From Sphingobacterium sp. UBA7855 (lineage in GTDB: Bacteria > Bacteroidota > Bacteroidia > Sphingobacteriales > Sphingobacteriaceae), in the NCBI GenBank assembly GCA_002500745.1, contig DLST01000001.1, positions 1 to 64,000 of the forward strand: a stretch of 64,000 bases of DNA, read 5' to 3'. This document shows positions 18,201 to 27,209 of the stretch, in pieces. Every line of letters begins with the position of its first letter. Positions within the stretch are counted from its first letter, which is position 1. The translations under genes and the position numbers were made by a program. The notes below the pieces were generated by a model. That model ran no database searches. It saw only the letters and a program-made list of their open reading frames with translations, and was not told the DNA's origin.

Positions 18201-19580
18201 TTAATAGCCAGGATTCTGTATCATGCGGTTATTGGAAAGCACGGACTGCTTTGGGATGGGCAATACCATATGATCATTTGGAAAAGTGACGTTACAGTTT
18301 GTTCCTGTACAGTCATTGCGCTTAACAGATAGCCCCCTGCGCATCAAATCAAGGTATAAAACACCTTCAAGACAGAGCTCACGGCGACGTTCGTCAAGGA
18401 CCTCATTGATCAACAGATTTTTCGTGGTGAAAACATAGGCTTCGAGTTTCGGATTACCCCTTAGCCGGATGGCATTCAGACTGACAATAGCTTCGTCAAT
18501 GTGGCCGAGTTCAGCTGCTGCCTCAGCGTGAATCAGGTATATTTCCGAGAGGCGGATCAACTTCACACTGGTTACTGCCGTTTGTAGTGTTGGATATTTA
18601 AATATTCCACCTGTAGCCCTCACATCATCCGCACCATACAATCCGAGGAGATCTTGACTTGGCGCGAACTGATAATAAGAATTGCCGGCATCCTTGACAT
18701 AGTAACTGCCGATTGAGTTGCCGGAATAATTGCTCGGAACGGCCAATTCGAAAATAGATTCTTTGGTATTGGCCTGTTTCCAGCTACCGACATACTCAGC
18801 GTTGGTGTATAGCGAATAGTTTGCTTTGAGCAGTTCGGCACTCAGCTGGTAAGCTTTCTGCCAGTCACCGCGATTGAGAGCTAACCTTGCTTGAAGCGCT
18901 TTGGTTGCCTGCAGATTCATATATATTTTGGCATTGCCCTCAAACACGGTTTTGCTATTGGCAAATAAAGAATCAGCCATATTCAGATCACTTTCGATAT
19001 GTTGGTATACTTCTGCCACGGTAGAGCGTGCTATTTGTGCATCTTTGGGTAGAATTGTGCTTTTGGCAAGTATGATGCCCATATGCGAAGCATCCTTTGT
19101 ATAAATATAGGGCTGTGCATAGAACTGTACGAGGTCAAAATGAACCAATGCCCGCAAGCCATAAGCCTGCGCCATGATGTGATTGCGTTCAAGTGGATTG
19201 AGGTTGGCTATTTCCGGGACACGCTTGATGATATTGTTGATTGCATTGAGCAACGTATACTGATAGCTGTATAACTTGTTCATGGTATCATTGTCAGCGT
19301 CGGTTTCAAATGAATAAAGAGTTAACAGCGTTGTTCTACCCGCTGCGGCAAATGTCAAATTTCCGCCGAGTAGATCCGGGTAAACCATGCGTAAACCATT
19401 GTAATAGTCCGACTGAAACAGGTTGTTGTATACCCCTGCAAGTGTTGATTTTGCGCCCTGCATATCGGAGAAAATCAGTTCGACCGATACTTCGTTTTCG
19501 GGTTCTTTATCTAGAAATTTTGAGCAGCTTATTGTGCTACAGGCCAAAAGGAAAGCAACACTTAGTGTCTTTATGTTCAT
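18201..19580 (-). CDS. SusD/RagB family nutrient-binding lipoprotein
   Basis: 459 residues. The lipoprotein signal ends at STISC, followed by the typical SusD start KFLDKEPENEVSVE. The helical TPR-like core (NNIIKRVPEI, AQAYGLRALVHFDLVQFYAQPY) and the C-terminal RRGLSVKR...NRMIQNPGY belong to the SusD/RagB family. It is lipid-anchored on the cell surface and caps the SusC channel encoded just upstream (20-base gap). It is somewhat shorter than glycan-binding SusD proteins of about 500-600 residues. No glycosidase gene accompanies it, so the ligand may not be a glycan. Confidence 0.95.
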   Translation of the reverse strand: MNIKTLSVAFLLACSTISCSKFLDKEPENEVSVELIFSDMQGAKSTLAGVYNNLFQSDYYNGLRMVYPDLLGGNLTFAAAGRTTLLTLYSFETDADNDTMNKLYSYQYTLLNAINNIIKRVPEIANLNPLERNHIMAQAYGLRALVHFDLVQFYAQPYIYTKDASHMGIILAKSTILPKDAQIARSTVAEVYQHIESDLNMADSLFANSKTVFEGNAKIYMNLQATKALQARLALNRGDWQKAYQLSAELLKANYSLYTNAEYVGSWKQANTKESIFELAVPSNYSGNSIGSYYVKDAGNSYYQFAPSQDLLGLYGADDVRATGGIFKYPTLQTAVTSVKLIRLSEIYLIHAEAAAELGHIDEAIVSLNAIRLRGNPKLEAYVFTTKNLLINEVLDERRRELCLEGVLYLDLMRRGLSVKRNDCTGTNCNVTFPNDHMVLPIPKQSVLSNNRMIQNPGY

Positions 19581-19600
19581 AACTCGAATTATATGAAAGA

Positions 19601-22600
19601 TTAAAGTGTGGTTCGTAAACCAATCGAAAAATTACGTGTCTCCGGATAGATAAATCGGTATTCGCGGATGCCGTTTCTGCCCGCCGGACTTTTGTCTTTG
19701 AACCAGTAGAATACATTGGTCACGTTAAAGCTCAATGCTGTCTGTCCTATACCTATGCGTTTCATTAGACGATCGGCCAGGCGATAGCTTAAGGAAACGT
19801 TGCTTAGCTTGATATAGGTCGTGCTGTACAAATAACGGGAAGAGTTATTAACTGGTGAGCTGGAGTTTAGCCTTGGAACTGCCGTGATATCGCCCACCTG
19901 CTGCCATCGGTCCAGTAAATTGACAGACATGTTGGAGTTTGACAGACTGTTTCCATCCCGTAAATAGGTTGTGGCTACAAACTTGTTGCCACCAAGATTA
20001 TATTGTAAATTGAGCGTAAGCTGAAATCCTTTCCATCCCAAATTATTAATAAGACTGCCCTGAAAATCGGGCATCGTATTCCCCAGCAATTGGTAGGCGC
20101 TCTGTCCCATAGCCCGTATTTCAGTTCTGTTGACCACATCACCGGCAGGGGTGTAGAATCCTTCCTCCCCGGTATTAGGATCGACGCCGGCCCATCTGAC
20201 TCCCCACAATGAAGTAGAGCTGTATCCTACCCGCTGGCCTGTACCTATATTATCTGAAGAGTTTGCAGCATACTGCTCAATCAATGGATTATTAAACGAA
20301 GTCACCTTATTTTTATTCCAGCCACCAATAAGGGTGCTGTTCCAGGTGACCTTGGACTGTTTTAACCATTGGTAGGCAATGCTCAAATCCAGTCCTTGAT
20401 TGTACATATTTCCTGAATTGAGCGGCATACCAGCATAACCGGTTTCCAATGGCACACTGATATTTGCGATCAGATTGCGGATATTATTTCGGTATAAATC
20501 CAGGGCCACACGTAATCTATTGAAAGCATTCAGGTCAACGCCAACATTGAACTTAATATTCGTTTCCCAGCCTAAGTCGGGGTTTTGTGCCGCAGTAGAG
20601 GATGGGCTTGCACTTGTCTGTCCGCCATAAGTCACATTGTTGAATTTGTATAAACCTCTGGATGCATAGGAACCAATCCGCGAATTGCCTGTCGTACCGA
20701 AGCTACCGCGTAAACGCAAAAAGTCTATTGCCTGAATTTCTTGCATAAATTTTTCATTGCTGATATTCCAGCCCAATCCAAGCGCTCCATTTAGTGCTAC
20801 CTGTTTGTCCCCACCAAACATAGACGACTGATCGGCGCGGCCACTGAGAGCAGCATAAAGTCGCTTGTCATAGTCGTAGTTCATCTGCACATAGTTGGAT
20901 ACGGTCGCGTCGGAGATTTTCGACGAGGAAGACGTCTTGGTGCTTGCGAGCCCGATTGCGATCACGCGATCGTAAGTAAACCCGCTACCCTGGCCGACTA
21001 GTAAATTGCTGTATTGATCTTTTAGCTCCATCCCCGCGATTCCGACAAAGCGGTGTCCACTTTGCCATTTTGGGCTGTAGGTAAGCTGTAGCATGGAAGT
21101 CCAGCTGTATGTCGTTCGGTCGTTGATGCGCAGGCGCCCATCTTTCGCCGTGGATGCGCCGGCTACACCCGAAAGGAAAGTTTCCTGCTTGGACTGCAGC
21201 ATATTTCCACCTATTGCTCCGCGCAGACTCAGAAAAGGTAAAAGGGTATATTGCAGTTCGATACGTGCTGTACCTGTAAAAGCCAACGCATTATCCTTAT
21301 TTTCGGCTAATGCTGCAACTGGATTGACGAGGCCTAAGAAGGTGCTGTAACTTCCATCTTCCTGGTAGGGAGGTATATTGGGTGGCATATAAGCGGCATT
21401 GGCAAATTGGTCGAGACCTTGCCGCTGCATCAGAGCCGGCGATATGGTCGTGGTCATTTGCAGTTTGTCGCTAAACTGATTATAATAACGTATGGAGCCT
21501 GTGTATTGCTTCAAACCATTTCCAGGACTGGCGTTCTGCTGATTACGGTAGCCCATGGATAGATAATATGTATCTTTACCTTTCCCGCCTGAAAGAGATA
21601 AATTGATATTATCATAACGAGCATTACGTGACGTCAGTCCAAACCAGTCGGTATCGATGCTGTTGTTACCGGCCTTTTTTGAGGCATCCGTTGCCGTTGA
21701 GCCCGTATTTATATAAAATTCCCGCAGTAATTCGTAGTATTCCGGTCCGGAGAGTAATTTCATCCGGTTGATAAACGTGGAGACCCCGGTATTGTAAGAG
21801 GCTGTTAACTGTGCCTTGCCACTGCGACCAGATTTGGTCGTGATCAAAATAACACCATTTGCGGCGTTTGCACCGTAGATTGCTGTTGCGGCAGCATCCT
21901 TAAGTACCGAAATAGATTCAATATCCAATGGGTTGATTCCTGCGATCGGATTCAATAACGTCTCGCCAGAGAAAAGTGAATTCGCATCGCCTATTTCCTG
22001 TTCTTGTACAACAACACCATCAACAACGTACAGCGGCTGCGAAGAGGTCGATCGTCCGGTATTGCTTGTGAGGTTTGTTAGTGTGCCCTGGCCACGGATA
22101 TGAAGCTTGACAGAGGTCCCTAGTGAAGTACTCGGTTCGACATATAACCCCGGCACTAGTCCTTCTAGCATCTTATCTACGCTTTCTATTGGCCGGTCGG
22201 CTTGTAAATCCTTGGCGCTGATCGTATATACACTTCCGATCATTTCCTCGCGAAGTTTCGGTGCTTCGTAGGTGCTGCTGACAAATACTTCCTCGAGTTG
22301 TTGATCTAAGGGAACGAGGTTGATCCGCTGAAATGCGGTATCCACCTTGATATCGTAATTCTGATAGCCCATGTAACGTATCCCAATTTCTTGCCCGCGA
22401 TTTTCAGCGGCGGTCAGTATACGATATCGCCCTAAGCTATCCGTGCGATAGGTTTTGTTTTCTTTCCTAAGTATTAGCGTTGCTCCGGTCAACGGCAAGC
22501 CTGTTTTGGCATCTTTCACAATACCGTTGAGCAATATGGGCTTAGCTGCCTTGTTGACGGCAATAACGTTGGAGCGTTTGATTCGCTGAAAGCGCAGCTG

Positions 22601-22849
22601 ATGGGTCGATGCTAATCTAGACAAATACGTGTCTAGGTTTTCTTTGGCTGTGGGAAGAGGAACACGCCGCTGCAGTCCAATGGAAGCATCATAGGAAAAA
22701 TGTACGGCGTGCTGCTGGGTCAATAATTGAAAAGCAGTTTCCAGGGTGCCTTGCCCAGATGTGCTTTGTGCGGAAGCGGCCCCAGCGGATAGTAGAAAAA
22801 TGGTGTTCAATAAGAAGGTTCGTCTTACTGTTTCTTTAATAGAGCACAT
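19601..22849 (-). CDS. SusC/RagA family TonB-dependent transporter with STN domain
   Basis: 1082 residues: signal peptide (cleaved near ASAQ), STN domain (about 45-105) that can contact a FecR partner, a carboxypeptidase-regulatory-like beta-sandwich (about 108-190), the plug domain (about 205-330, with VYVVDG-like LYVVDGVVV and the SusC hallmark SISVLKDAAATAIYG), and a 22-strand barrel to the C-terminal aromatic strand. The STN domain together with the overlapping fecR gene (14 bases) points to surface signalling that switches on this operon through the ECF sigma factor. Substrate unknown. Confidence 0.95.
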   Translation of the reverse strand: MCSIKETVRRTFLLNTIFLLSAGAASAQSTSGQGTLETAFQLLTQQHAVHFSYDASIGLQRRVPLPTAKENLDTYLSRLASTHQLRFQRIKRSNVIAVNKAAKPILLNGIVKDAKTGLPLTGATLILRKENKTYRTDSLGRYRILTAAENRGQEIGIRYMGYQNYDIKVDTAFQRINLVPLDQQLEEVFVSSTYEAPKLREEMIGSVYTISAKDLQADRPIESVDKMLEGLVPGLYVEPSTSLGTSVKLHIRGQGTLTNLTSNTGRSTSSQPLYVVDGVVVQEQEIGDANSLFSGETLLNPIAGINPLDIESISVLKDAAATAIYGANAANGVILITTKSGRSGKAQLTASYNTGVSTFINRMKLLSGPEYYELLREFYINTGSTATDASKKAGNNSIDTDWFGLTSRNARYDNINLSLSGGKGKDTYYLSMGYRNQQNASPGNGLKQYTGSIRYYNQFSDKLQMTTTISPALMQRQGLDQFANAAYMPPNIPPYQEDGSYSTFLGLVNPVAALAENKDNALAFTGTARIELQYTLLPFLSLRGAIGGNMLQSKQETFLSGVAGASTAKDGRLRINDRTTYSWTSMLQLTYSPKWQSGHRFVGIAGMELKDQYSNLLVGQGSGFTYDRVIAIGLASTKTSSSSKISDATVSNYVQMNYDYDKRLYAALSGRADQSSMFGGDKQVALNGALGLGWNISNEKFMQEIQAIDFLRLRGSFGTTGNSRIGSYASRGLYKFNNVTYGGQTSASPSSTAAQNPDLGWETNIKFNVGVDLNAFNRLRVALDLYRNNIRNLIANISVPLETGYAGMPLNSGNMYNQGLDLSIAYQWLKQSKVTWNSTLIGGWNKNKVTSFNNPLIEQYAANSSDNIGTGQRVGYSSTSLWGVRWAGVDPNTGEEGFYTPAGDVVNRTEIRAMGQSAYQLLGNTMPDFQGSLINNLGWKGFQLTLNLQYNLGGNKFVATTYLRDGNSLSNSNMSVNLLDRWQQVGDITAVPRLNSSSPVNNSSRYLYSTTYIKLSNVSLSYRLADRLMKRIGIGQTALSFNVTNVFYWFKDKSPAGRNGIREYRFIYPETRNFSIGLRTTL

Positions 22850-23852
22850 ACGTATCTGTTGCTATTTTTTTTGATGACAATTTTTTTGAAAAACAAATCG
22901 CGGCGAGTGCAGCCTCAACAGGCAGCTTCTCAAAATGGCCGGTATATCTCCATCGCGCATTGGGTTTGCGGAGGGAGAGGTTGATTCCATAATATTGCTT
23001 CATTTTACGAGCGACTTCAGCGAAAGAAGCATTTTGAAAATGTAAAATACCTTCCGGAAAATTATTGATCTGTGTGGGCGCAAATTTATCGAGATGGATA
23101 GTTGTATTGGTGACATATCCCTGTTGCCCGGGACTGAGCAGCATTTGTCTTTTATTGTTGCGGTTGGTCAATCTAATCTTTCCGGAAAACAAACTTACAC
23201 GTGTATTTTTTGAATCAGCTTGCTCCACCAAAAATTGTGTCCCCAGTACCGTCACTATGGCATTATCTGTTTCTACTGCAAATGTACGGCCTGCGTTTTT
23301 TGAAATATTAAAGCGTGCATCACCGTTCAGCAGAACACACATGGTATCCTTACCGAAATGTTTTGGATAGTGTAGTGTACTTCCACCCATCAACGTAATC
23401 TGGCTTCCATCACTGAGGTTAACCTTCATTATTCTGCCATTTTGGGCGGAGACATGAAGCCATTCTTCGGTGGAAGTAGGTTGTAAGGTGAGCGTAGGCG
23501 GAGTTGTGCCTTTTAAAAAAATCTGATGGAATGAAAATATAGCGATGAGCAGGATAGAAGCTGCAGCAATCCATCGCCATTTTCCTCCAAGCCGATGTGT
23601 TTTTGCAGGTGCTTTGCTTTCCAGCTTCGCCAATAGTTTATCTTTTTCAACCTGAAATTCCGCTTCGCTGATATGCACGTTTAGGGCATTCAACATCGTC
23701 CTTGCTTCGGTAACAAGATGTAATTTATCTGGATTTTCTGCAATCCATATCGTCCAAAAATGAATTTCCGCGCGTTTTGCGTTTCCATTGTGATAAGACA
23801 CAAAGCTCTCATCCGTTATTAAATCAACGCTATCGTTGTAAATTTTTTTCAT
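22836..23852 (-). CDS. FecR family anti-sigma factor
   Basis: 338 residues. The N-terminal cytosolic part contains the helical anti-sigma region (RAEIHFWTIWIAENPDKLHL), followed by one membrane span (about 88-108, WIAAASILLIAIFSFHQ). The periplasmic FecR domain has VNLSDGSQITLMGGSTLHYP and the C-terminal DUF4974-like part ending FEKLPVEAALAAICF. Its stop overlaps the start of the SusC gene, and it lies 43 bases after the sigma gene. It should hold the ECF sigma factor inactive until the SusC STN domain signals. Confidence 0.93.
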   Translation of the reverse strand: MKKIYNDSVDLITDESFVSYHNGNAKRAEIHFWTIWIAENPDKLHLVTEARTMLNALNVHISEAEFQVEKDKLLAKLESKAPAKTHRLGGKWRWIAAASILLIAIFSFHQIFLKGTTPPTLTLQPTSTEEWLHVSAQNGRIMKVNLSDGSQITLMGGSTLHYPKHFGKDTMCVLLNGDARFNISKNAGRTFAVETDNAIVTVLGTQFLVEQADSKNTRVSLFSGKIRLTNRNNKRQMLLSPGQQGYVTNTTIHLDKFAPTQINNFPEGILHFQNASFAEVARKMKQYYGINLSLRKPNARWRYTGHFEKLPVEAALAAICFSKKLSSKKIATDTYVLY

Positions 23853-23895
23853 CTATATATGAGTGTAGAGGAGAGAAATCCGGTTTTTTACCGGA

Positions 23896-24420
23896 TTATT
23901 TTTCATTTTTTTTCTTTAGAATCTTAATAGATTCATAAACAAGGTTATAGATTGTACGCTGACTATTTCCCGTTTCAGCTGCAATCTGTTCATAAGACTT
24001 GTTTTGAAAAAACTTGAGATCAATTACCTGTCTTTGTTTTGGTGTGAGGGATTTCAAAGCTTGGCTTAAGCGAGAGCTGGTTTCGCGAACGGATTCCAGT
24101 TGTATGAGCACAGTTTCATGTGAGGGAGCATTGTCATTGGACCGATAATTTATTAGTGCCAATTTCTCATCCAATAACCGATGGTCATTCAGAATACGCC
24201 GCAACCATGTCATCAAATATGATTTGATATTATCAACGGGGGACAGGCGGTCACGTTTTTCCCATAATTCTAGAAATAGATGTTGTATACCATCTTTTAC
24301 GGCTTCACGTGAATATCCGAGCATCATGCCGTAGGCAAAAAGCTCCCTGTATACTAAGTCATATAAGGATTCAAAGGCCTCACTTGACCCTTTCAATGTA
24401 GCTATCCAATGTTGTCTCAT
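23896..24420 (-). CDS. ECF RNA polymerase sigma factor (FecI-like)
   Basis: 174 residues from the ATG at 24420 (MRQHWIATLKGS), the usual distance before region 2; an in-frame ATG at 24498 would add 26 atypical hydrophobic residues. Region 2 spans AFESLYDLVYRELFAYGMML through HLFLELWEKRDRL, and region 4 is LTPKQRQVIDLKFFQNKSYEQIA with a helix-turn-helix SQRTIYNLVYESIKIL. Together with FecR and the STN-bearing SusC it forms a trans-envelope signalling cascade controlling 16358-24420. Confidence 0.93.
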   Translation of the reverse strand: MRQHWIATLKGSSEAFESLYDLVYRELFAYGMMLGYSREAVKDGIQHLFLELWEKRDRLSPVDNIKSYLMTWLRRILNDHRLLDEKLALINYRSNDNAPSHETVLIQLESVRETSSRLSQALKSLTPKQRQVIDLKFFQNKSYEQIAAETGNSQRTIYNLVYESIKILKKKNEK

Positions 24421-24836
24421 GGTATGAAGGCGCAAATCTACATTTTTATTTAGAATAATTACAAATAAGATTGCTATTTGGTTGGTTTCTGAATGCATGT
24501 AGTCGTCCTTGTGCTGTTTGTATCACGTGGCTTAGATCAAATGTATTTCTCGTTCTTCCCACTGATTAAATTTTGACTATTGTTAAAAAGTTGCTGCAAA
24601 AGCCTTAAAGGTCAATAGCGTATGATTGGCGGTTGGTGCCTTCAACGACGATTGCGAGTTAAGCAGATTGAATGGTCGTTGCCGATGGTTGTTTTGAGAT
24701 CGATTGCGTAGAAAAAATAGTAGAATACATTCGTAAAAAGCTATTTTTAACTGGTAACCAAAATTAAAAAGTAGCAGATAAACCTAAGGTATCATTTCAT
24801 AACATGCTGGCTATAGAAATGAGCTTAAGAATTTAA
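24421..24836. other. Intergenic region, no recognisable gene
   Basis: About 415 bases between the divergent sigma gene and pectinesterase gene. I find no tRNA, no long frame and no terminator. The AT-rich part near 24720-24836 probably carries the pectinesterase promoter, but no clear TTTG/TAnnTTTG pair is seen. The sigma-side promoter is also expected here. Confidence 0.4.
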
Positions 24837-25949
24837 ATGAATATTTTATGCTCGAATTGTATGATAAGAATTAAAAATAAAACGATTGGAACGATTTGCC
24901 TGATCGCTTATATGACCTTGTCTAGCTGTTTATTGACATTCGGACATAATTACACTTCTGAGGTGTGGCTTCCGGATGCGATCCGTGTGCTGCCTGGCCG
25001 GGCTGCACATCCCGAATTGATCACAGTAGACCAACAGGGAAAGGGTGATTTTACAAGTATACAAGCAGCTGTAAATTCAGTTCGTGCATTTCGCGGCGAA
25101 CAGGCCGTTCGGATTTGGATCAGGAAAGGAATTTATCATGAAAAAATAGTGATCCCAACGTATATCGAAAATATGGAGCTTATAGGTGAGGATGCTATCC
25201 ATACTAAGATTGTTTTTAATGATTATGCGGGTAAGCAGGTTGACTGTCCAGATGAGCGGGGGGATCTTACGCTTGGAACATTCAGCAGTTATACCCTATT
25301 GGTTCGGGGGAGTAGGGTGCTCCTCAAGAATTTAACGATCGAAAATGCAGCTGGTTCAGTGGGGCAGGCGGTGGCACTTCATCTAGAAGGCGACCAGATC
25401 GCATTGGTCAACTGCCGTCTGTTGGGTTTTCAGGATACCTTGTATCTAGGTAAAGGTGGTGCAAGAAGCTATTTTTTTGGTTGCAGTATCAGCGGAACGA
25501 CGGATTTTATCTTCGGGCCGGGGATTGCTTTTTTTCAGCAATGCCGGATTCTATCCCTTCGAAATTCGTATGTTACAGCTGCTGCTACACCTGAGGGGCA
25601 AAAGTACGGTTATGTCTTCGAGGAGTGTGATTTTGTTGCTGCAGATGCAGCGGTCGATAAAGTATTTCTCGGCAGACCGTGGCGTCCCTACGCAAATACG
25701 GTTCTGGTAGACTGTACCTTGGGGGCTCATATTGTTCCTGAAGGTTGGAATGATTGGAAGGGTGATAGCTTGTTTCCAGATAAGCATAAAACAGTGTTTT
25801 ATGCCGAATTGGGGTCGAAAGGAGCTGGGGCATCGAATCTCTCCAAGCGTGTGGAATGGTCACATCAGCTCCAGGAAAAAAAACGGGATGTATATAAGCT
25901 GAATCGTGTACTGGGCGATTGGAACGTTAAAAAGATGATAACGCCGTAG
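24837..25949 (+). CDS. Pectinesterase (CE8), probable lipoprotein
   Basis: 370 residues. Pectin methylesterases remove methyl groups from homogalacturonan. The right-handed beta-helix family motifs are all present: GQAVAL (176-181), QDTLY with D200, DFIFG with D223, YVTAAATP, and LGRPWRPYA with R280, so the catalytic Asp pair and substrate Arg are intact. The N terminus has LSSC at the end of a hydrophobic stretch, fitting a lipoprotein signal if translation starts at the second ATG (24861, MIRIKNK). No pectin lyase or SusCD pair for pectin lies nearby; it is a stand-alone gene ended by a strong terminator. Confidence 0.93.
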   Translation: MNILCSNCMIRIKNKTIGTICLIAYMTLSSCLLTFGHNYTSEVWLPDAIRVLPGRAAHPELITVDQQGKGDFTSIQAAVNSVRAFRGEQAVRIWIRKGIYHEKIVIPTYIENMELIGEDAIHTKIVFNDYAGKQVDCPDERGDLTLGTFSSYTLLVRGSRVLLKNLTIENAAGSVGQAVALHLEGDQIALVNCRLLGFQDTLYLGKGGARSYFFGCSISGTTDFIFGPGIAFFQQCRILSLRNSYVTAAATPEGQKYGYVFEECDFVAADAAVDKVFLGRPWRPYANTVLVDCTLGAHIVPEGWNDWKGDSLFPDKHKTVFYAELGSKGAGASNLSKRVEWSHQLQEKKRDVYKLNRVLGDWNVKKMITP

Positions 25950-25985
25950 CTGTTGCTGCAAAAAGGCGAGCGGGATGCGAAAGAA

Positions 25986-26022
25986 AAAAGCGGATTTTCT
26001 AGCTAGAAAATCCGCTTTTTTG
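25986..26022. terminator. Bidirectional terminator between pectinesterase and tRNA-Met
   Basis: A perfect inverted repeat GCGGATTTTCTAG / CTAGAAAATCCGC (25991-26016) is flanked by A6 on the left and T6 on the right, so it can end transcription on both strands: the pectinesterase from the left and the tRNA from the right. Confidence 0.9.
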
Positions 26023-26028
26023 CTTTGT

Positions 26029-26102
26029 GCTCCCACCTGGGCTCGAACCAGGGACCAAAAGATTATGAGTCTTCTACTCTAACCGACTGAGCTATAGGAG
26101 CA
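26029..26102 (-). tRNA. tRNA-Met (anticodon CAT)
   Basis: On the minus strand the 74 bases fold into a standard cloverleaf. The acceptor arm TGCTCCT pairs with the 3' GGGAGCA, the D arm has AGCTCAGTCGGTTAGAGT, the anticodon loop CTCATAA has CAT, and the T arm is CCTGG TTCGAGC CCAGG. No CCA is encoded. A CAT anticodon could also be tRNA-Ile2 (lysidine-modified) or the initiator; the fully paired acceptor stem argues against the initiator, and elongator Met is most likely. Confidence 0.93.
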
Positions 26103-26156
26103 GGTCTGTAATTTTGTCAATTTAAGCAGCTGTTGTGCACTTTTGACGATGCAATT

Positions 26157-26174
26157 ATCGATATTTGTATCGAT
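26157..26174. repeat. Inverted repeat upstream of the HAD phosphatase gene
   Basis: ATCGATA (26157-26163) and TATCGAT (26168-26174) are perfect 7-base arms around TTTG, 16 bases before the ATG at 26191. It may be an operator or a 5'-leader hairpin; no regulator gene is adjacent. Confidence 0.35.
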
Positions 26175-26190
26175 ATTTCAAAATAATTCG

Positions 26191-26823
26191 ATGGAAAAAA
26201 TTAAAAATATTGTTCTTGATTATGGCAATGTGATCTTTATGATCGACTTTGTGAAATTGAAAGGTGCTTTTACTCAGTTAGGTATAGGGAATGTAGATGC
26301 TGTATTTGGACATCATGGTCAAAGTGCACTTTTTGATAATTTTGATAAAGGAAAAATTGATCCGGCTCAATTTCGGGATGGAATAAGAGAATTGACCCAA
26401 AATTCGGCATTGACAGACGACGAGATAGACGCTGCCTGGAATAGCCTGCTGATTGGTGTGCCACAAGGTAATCATGAAATTTTAATCCAGTTGAAAGAAC
26501 GATATCGAACCTTCTTATTAAGCAATAACAATGCTATTCACTATGCCTATTGTATGAATGATATCCAGCAGAAATATGGCGTTGCAGACAACGAAGGGTT
26601 TTTTGAGAAGACCTATTACTCTCATTTGGTAGGAATGCGTAAACCTGATGCGGAGATTTTTGAGTTGGTTATGCAAGAACAACAACTGGACCCAGCAGAG
26701 ACTTTATTTATCGATGATAGTCCGCAGCACCTAGCCACAGCTAATCAATTGGGATGGCGTACGGCATTATGTACCAAAGAGAAACCGCTGCAAATTTTAC
26801 TGGAAGAATTCAAGTTGTTATAA
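26191..26823 (+). CDS. HAD family hydrolase (YihX-like sugar phosphatase)
   Basis: 210 residues from the ATG at 26191 (MEKIKNIVLDYGNVI); an upstream in-frame extension lacks homology-like sequence. The HAD motifs are LDYGNVI (motif I, with the G-N variant typical of the YihX/epoxide-hydrolase-like subgroup), LLSNNN (motif II), GMRKPDAEIF (motif III Lys) and FIDDSPQHL (motif IV). The cap is the small helical type 1. Members such as E. coli YihX dephosphorylate glucose-1-phosphate; the specificity here is not proven. Monocistronic, just before rpsU. Confidence 0.85.
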   Translation: MEKIKNIVLDYGNVIFMIDFVKLKGAFTQLGIGNVDAVFGHHGQSALFDNFDKGKIDPAQFRDGIRELTQNSALTDDEIDAAWNSLLIGVPQGNHEILIQLKERYRTFLLSNNNAIHYAYCMNDIQQKYGVADNEGFFEKTYYSHLVGMRKPDAEIFELVMQEQQLDPAETLFIDDSPQHLATANQLGWRTALCTKEKPLQILLEEFKLL

Positions 26824-26861
26824 AAAAACAATTTTGTTTCCCTTTTTAGAAATAAATAGCT

Positions 26862-26869
26862 TACCTTTG
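26862..26869 (+). promoter_or_regulatory. Putative -7 promoter box of rpsU
   Basis: TAccTTTG is a perfect match to the Bacteroidota -7 consensus. The nearest TTTG upstream (26833-26836) is 25 bases away, longer than the usual 19-21, so the -33 element is uncertain. It predicts a short leader of about 40 bases before the ATG at 26915. Confidence 0.5.
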
Positions 26870-26894
26870 TCCCACTTTAAATTTAAAAGCGGCG

Positions 26895-26902
26895 AAAGGA
26901 GG
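26895..26902 (+). promoter_or_regulatory. Strong Shine-Dalgarno site of rpsU
   Basis: AAAGGAGG lies 12 bases before the rpsU ATG. Strong Shine-Dalgarno sequences are rare in Bacteroidota, where bS21, bS18 and bS6 mask the anti-Shine-Dalgarno end of 16S rRNA. In Flavobacterium johnsoniae this site on rpsU is known to serve autoregulation by bS21; the same logic is inferred here. Confidence 0.8.
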
Positions 26903-26914
26903 TATATATAACGC

Positions 26915-27109
26915 ATGATTATCGTAAATGTAAAAGAAGGAGAATCTTTAGATAGAGCATTGAAACGTTTCAAAAAGAAATTCGAAAAAACTGGAGTTTT
27001 AAGAGAGTTGCGTTCACGTCAAGCTTACGAAAAGAGATCTGTAACTCGTCGCATTCAAGTGAAAAAAGCGATTTACAAACAATCTTTGAATCAAGATCTA
27101 GCTAACTAG
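26915..27109 (+). CDS. rpsU: 30S ribosomal protein bS21
   Basis: 64 residues, [22 protein letters not shown]..., with the basic C-terminal part typical of bS21 ([12 protein letters not shown]). The length matches the family. It binds the 30S platform next to the 3' end of 16S rRNA. It is the first gene of the conserved Bacteroidota order rpsU-xerC-hpf, but a strong terminator follows directly, so it can be made as a separate short message. Confidence 0.98.
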   Translation: MIIVNVKEGESLDRALKRFKKKFEKTGVLRELRSRQAYEKRSVTRRIQVKKAIYKQSLNQDLAN

Positions 27110-27135
27110 TTGATTCGTTGATAATTTTAAAATAT

Positions 27136-27167
27136 AAAGGGAAAAGCATTGCTTTTCCCTTTTTTTT
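27136..27167 (+). terminator. Intrinsic terminator after rpsU
   Basis: AAAGGGAAAAGC (27136-27147) pairs with GCTTTTCCCTTT (27151-27162) around ATT, and the T-run extends to 27167. It separates rpsU from xerC, either ending the message or attenuating read-through. Confidence 0.9.
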
Positions 27168-27209
27168 GTGCTTTTAAGTTCGTAATTTAAGGCATATAGC
27201 AAGGGAAAA

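Noticed and set aside
26142..26167. Promoter TTTG...GATATTTG before the HAD gene
   Set aside because: The spacer is only 14 bases, too short for the Bacteroidota promoter; the bases are better explained by the inverted repeat.
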